Source of the DNA: Thermoanaerobaculales bacterium
GTDB lineage: Bacteria > Acidobacteriota > Thermoanaerobaculia > Thermoanaerobaculales > Sulfomarinibacteraceae
Reading direction: 5' to 3'
NCBI GenBank assembly: GCA_029938595.1
Contig: JAOZUP010000219.1
Location: 1-6,916 of the forward strand
Length of the DNA: 6,916 bases
A program made the translations under genes and the position numbers. Below, piece after piece: positions 6,341 to 6,916 of this stretch (positions are counted from its first letter, which is position 1; every line of letters begins with the position of its first letter). A model generated the notes under the pieces. It was not told the DNA's origin. It saw only the letters and a list, made by a program, of their open reading frames with translations, and ran no database searches.

Positions 6341-6820
6341 ATGCTCCCTGACTGGGTCTACGACGCAGATGATCATCGCTTCATGACCGAAGCCCTTGCC
6401 GAAGCCGAAGCCGCCATGGTCCTCGGCGAGGTCCCGGTAGGCGCGGTTGTGGTCCGAGGCAATGAGATCATCGCCCGCGCGGGCAACCGGAAGACGGAAA
6501 CTGCGGACCCGTCGGCGCATGCGGAGATTCTCGCTCTTCGTGACGCCGGCCGTGAAGTCGGGGACTGGCGCCTCGAGGAGTGCACCTTGTATGTGACCTT
6601 GGAGCCGTGTCCGATGTGTGCGGCCGCCTGCCGTCAGGCGCGACTCGAGCTCTTGGTTTGGGGAGCGGACGACCCCCGGGCAGGCGCCTGCGGTTCGGTC
6701 CTCGATCTCGCCGCCGATCCCCGCCTCGGACCACCGTTGGCCCACCGCGGCGGTCTCGAGGCCGAGCGGAGCAAAGAGCTCCTCAGACACTTCTTTGCCA
6801 AACAACGGCAATCATCGTAG
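6341..6820 (+). CDS. tadA: tRNA(adenine34) deaminase
   Basis: Zinc-dependent deaminase that converts adenosine 34 of tRNA-Arg(ACG) to inosine so that one tRNA reads CGU, CGC and CGA. The 159-residue length is normal. Zinc and catalytic motifs are intact: H60-A61-E62 (ligand His and proton-shuttle Glu) and P89-C90-P-M-C93 (two Cys ligands). EVPVGAVVV and N49 in the GNR segment also match the family, as does the C-terminal ELLRHFFAKQR helix. The ATG at 6341 keeps the usual N-terminal helix. The bases before it are pyrimidine-rich (CTCTCCTTCC) with no Shine-Dalgarno, and it starts about 21 bases after the terminator's T-run. A later in-frame ATG at 6383 would cut into the first helix. Alternative: a guanine or cytidine deaminase of the same fold, less likely given the PCPMCAAA motif and neighbouring tRNA gene. 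Confidence 0.93.
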   Translation: MLPDWVYDADDHRFMTEALAEAEAAMVLGEVPVGAVVVRGNEIIARAGNRKTETADPSAHAEILALRDAGREVGDWRLEECTLYVTLEPCPMCAAACRQARLELLVWGADDPRAGACGSVLDLAADPRLGPPLAHRGGLEAERSKELLRHFFAKQRQSS

Positions 6821-6823
6821 AAT
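6795..6823 (+). promoter_or_regulatory. Sigma70-type promoter for tRNA-Ser, overlapping the tadA stop codon
   Basis: TTGCCA (6795-6800) and TAGAAT (6818-6823) each match five of six consensus bases and are separated by exactly 17 bases. The TAG of the -10 is the tadA stop codon. Transcription would begin near 6830-6831, leaving a leader of about 8 bases before the tRNA at 6839. The stretch after the -10 (ACGACGCCCG) is GC-rich, as in many stringently controlled stable-RNA promoters. This is the best promoter in the window. Confidence 0.75.
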
Positions 6824-6838
6824 ACGACGCCCGATTGC

Positions 6839-6916
6839 GGAGAGGTGCCGGAGTGGTCGATCGGGGCGGTCTCGAAAACCGCTGACCTTTCACGAGGTCC
6901 AAGGGTTCGAATCCCT
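6839..6916 (+). tRNA. tRNA-Ser(CGA), 3' end beyond the window
   Basis: Reads the UCG serine codon. The 5' acceptor strand is GGAGAGG (6839-6845), followed by a D-arm starting TGCCGGAGTGG. The anticodon stem is GCGGT/ACCGC (6866-6870, 6878-6882) around the loop CTCGAAA, with anticodon CGA at 6873-6875. A long variable arm, GACCT/AGGTC (6884-6888, 6895-6899) with loop TTCACG, is the hallmark of a class II tRNA and, with the anticodon, fixes serine. The T-arm has the loop TTCGAAT (6906-6912) and stem AAGGG/CCCT, with its last base just past the window edge. The 3' acceptor strand and any encoded CCA are not visible. The opening closely resembles E. coli tRNA-Ser(CGA) as I recall it. The gene starts 18 bases after tadA. 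Confidence 0.97.

Noticed and set aside
1..6916. Search for a new defence, mobile or toxin-antitoxin system
   Set aside because: All coding space is taken by conserved housekeeping or envelope genes on one strand, with no gap over 80 bases. No transposase, integrase, repeat array or inverted-repeat boundary was seen.

Overview
The window is a compact, almost gap-free run of bacterial housekeeping genes, all on the + strand. It covers lipid-carrier and phospholipid synthesis, envelope proteolysis and assembly, one pentose-phosphate enzyme, and finally tRNA-related genes. High-GC coding DNA, an M50 (RseP-type) protease, a BamD-like outer-membrane lipoprotein and a periplasmic LysM protein indicate a Gram-negative (diderm) bacterium. 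The gene order (uppS-cdsA-rseP, then a stand-alone PASTA protein next to rpe, then bamD and a LysM protein) fits Acidobacteriota or a related deep-branching lineage better than Proteobacteria. That placement is inferred from gene order and style only and is low confidence.

Layout: uppS (5' end off the left edge), cdsA and rseP fill positions 1-2990. Next come a membrane-anchored three-PASTA protein (3018-3719), rpe (3716-4381) and bamD (4378-5118), tied together by two ATGA stop/start overlaps. After a 59-base gap with a possible promoter comes an exported LysM protein (5178-6266), closed by a strong intrinsic terminator (6293-6319). tadA (6341-6820) starts only about 21 bases after that terminator. 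A tRNA-Ser(CGA) gene begins at 6839 and runs off the right edge; it has a well-formed sigma70-type promoter overlapping the tadA stop codon.

How the genes work together: UppS makes undecaprenyl diphosphate (the peptidoglycan and glycan carrier lipid), CdsA makes CDP-diacylglycerol for phospholipids, RseP cuts membrane proteins in envelope-stress control, and BamD helps insert outer-membrane beta-barrels. The PASTA and LysM proteins are predicted to face the periplasm, where they could touch peptidoglycan. Rpe is the metabolic outlier, translationally coupled between envelope genes. TadA and tRNA-Ser form a separate decoding unit: TadA makes the wobble inosine of tRNA-Arg(ACG).

I found no mobile element, CRISPR array, toxin-antitoxin pair, phage gene or defence system. 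No gap exceeds 80 bases. The least explained items are the duplicated C-terminal module of the LysM protein, the kinase-less PASTA protein coupled to rpe, and the absence of dxr from its common place between cdsA and rseP.
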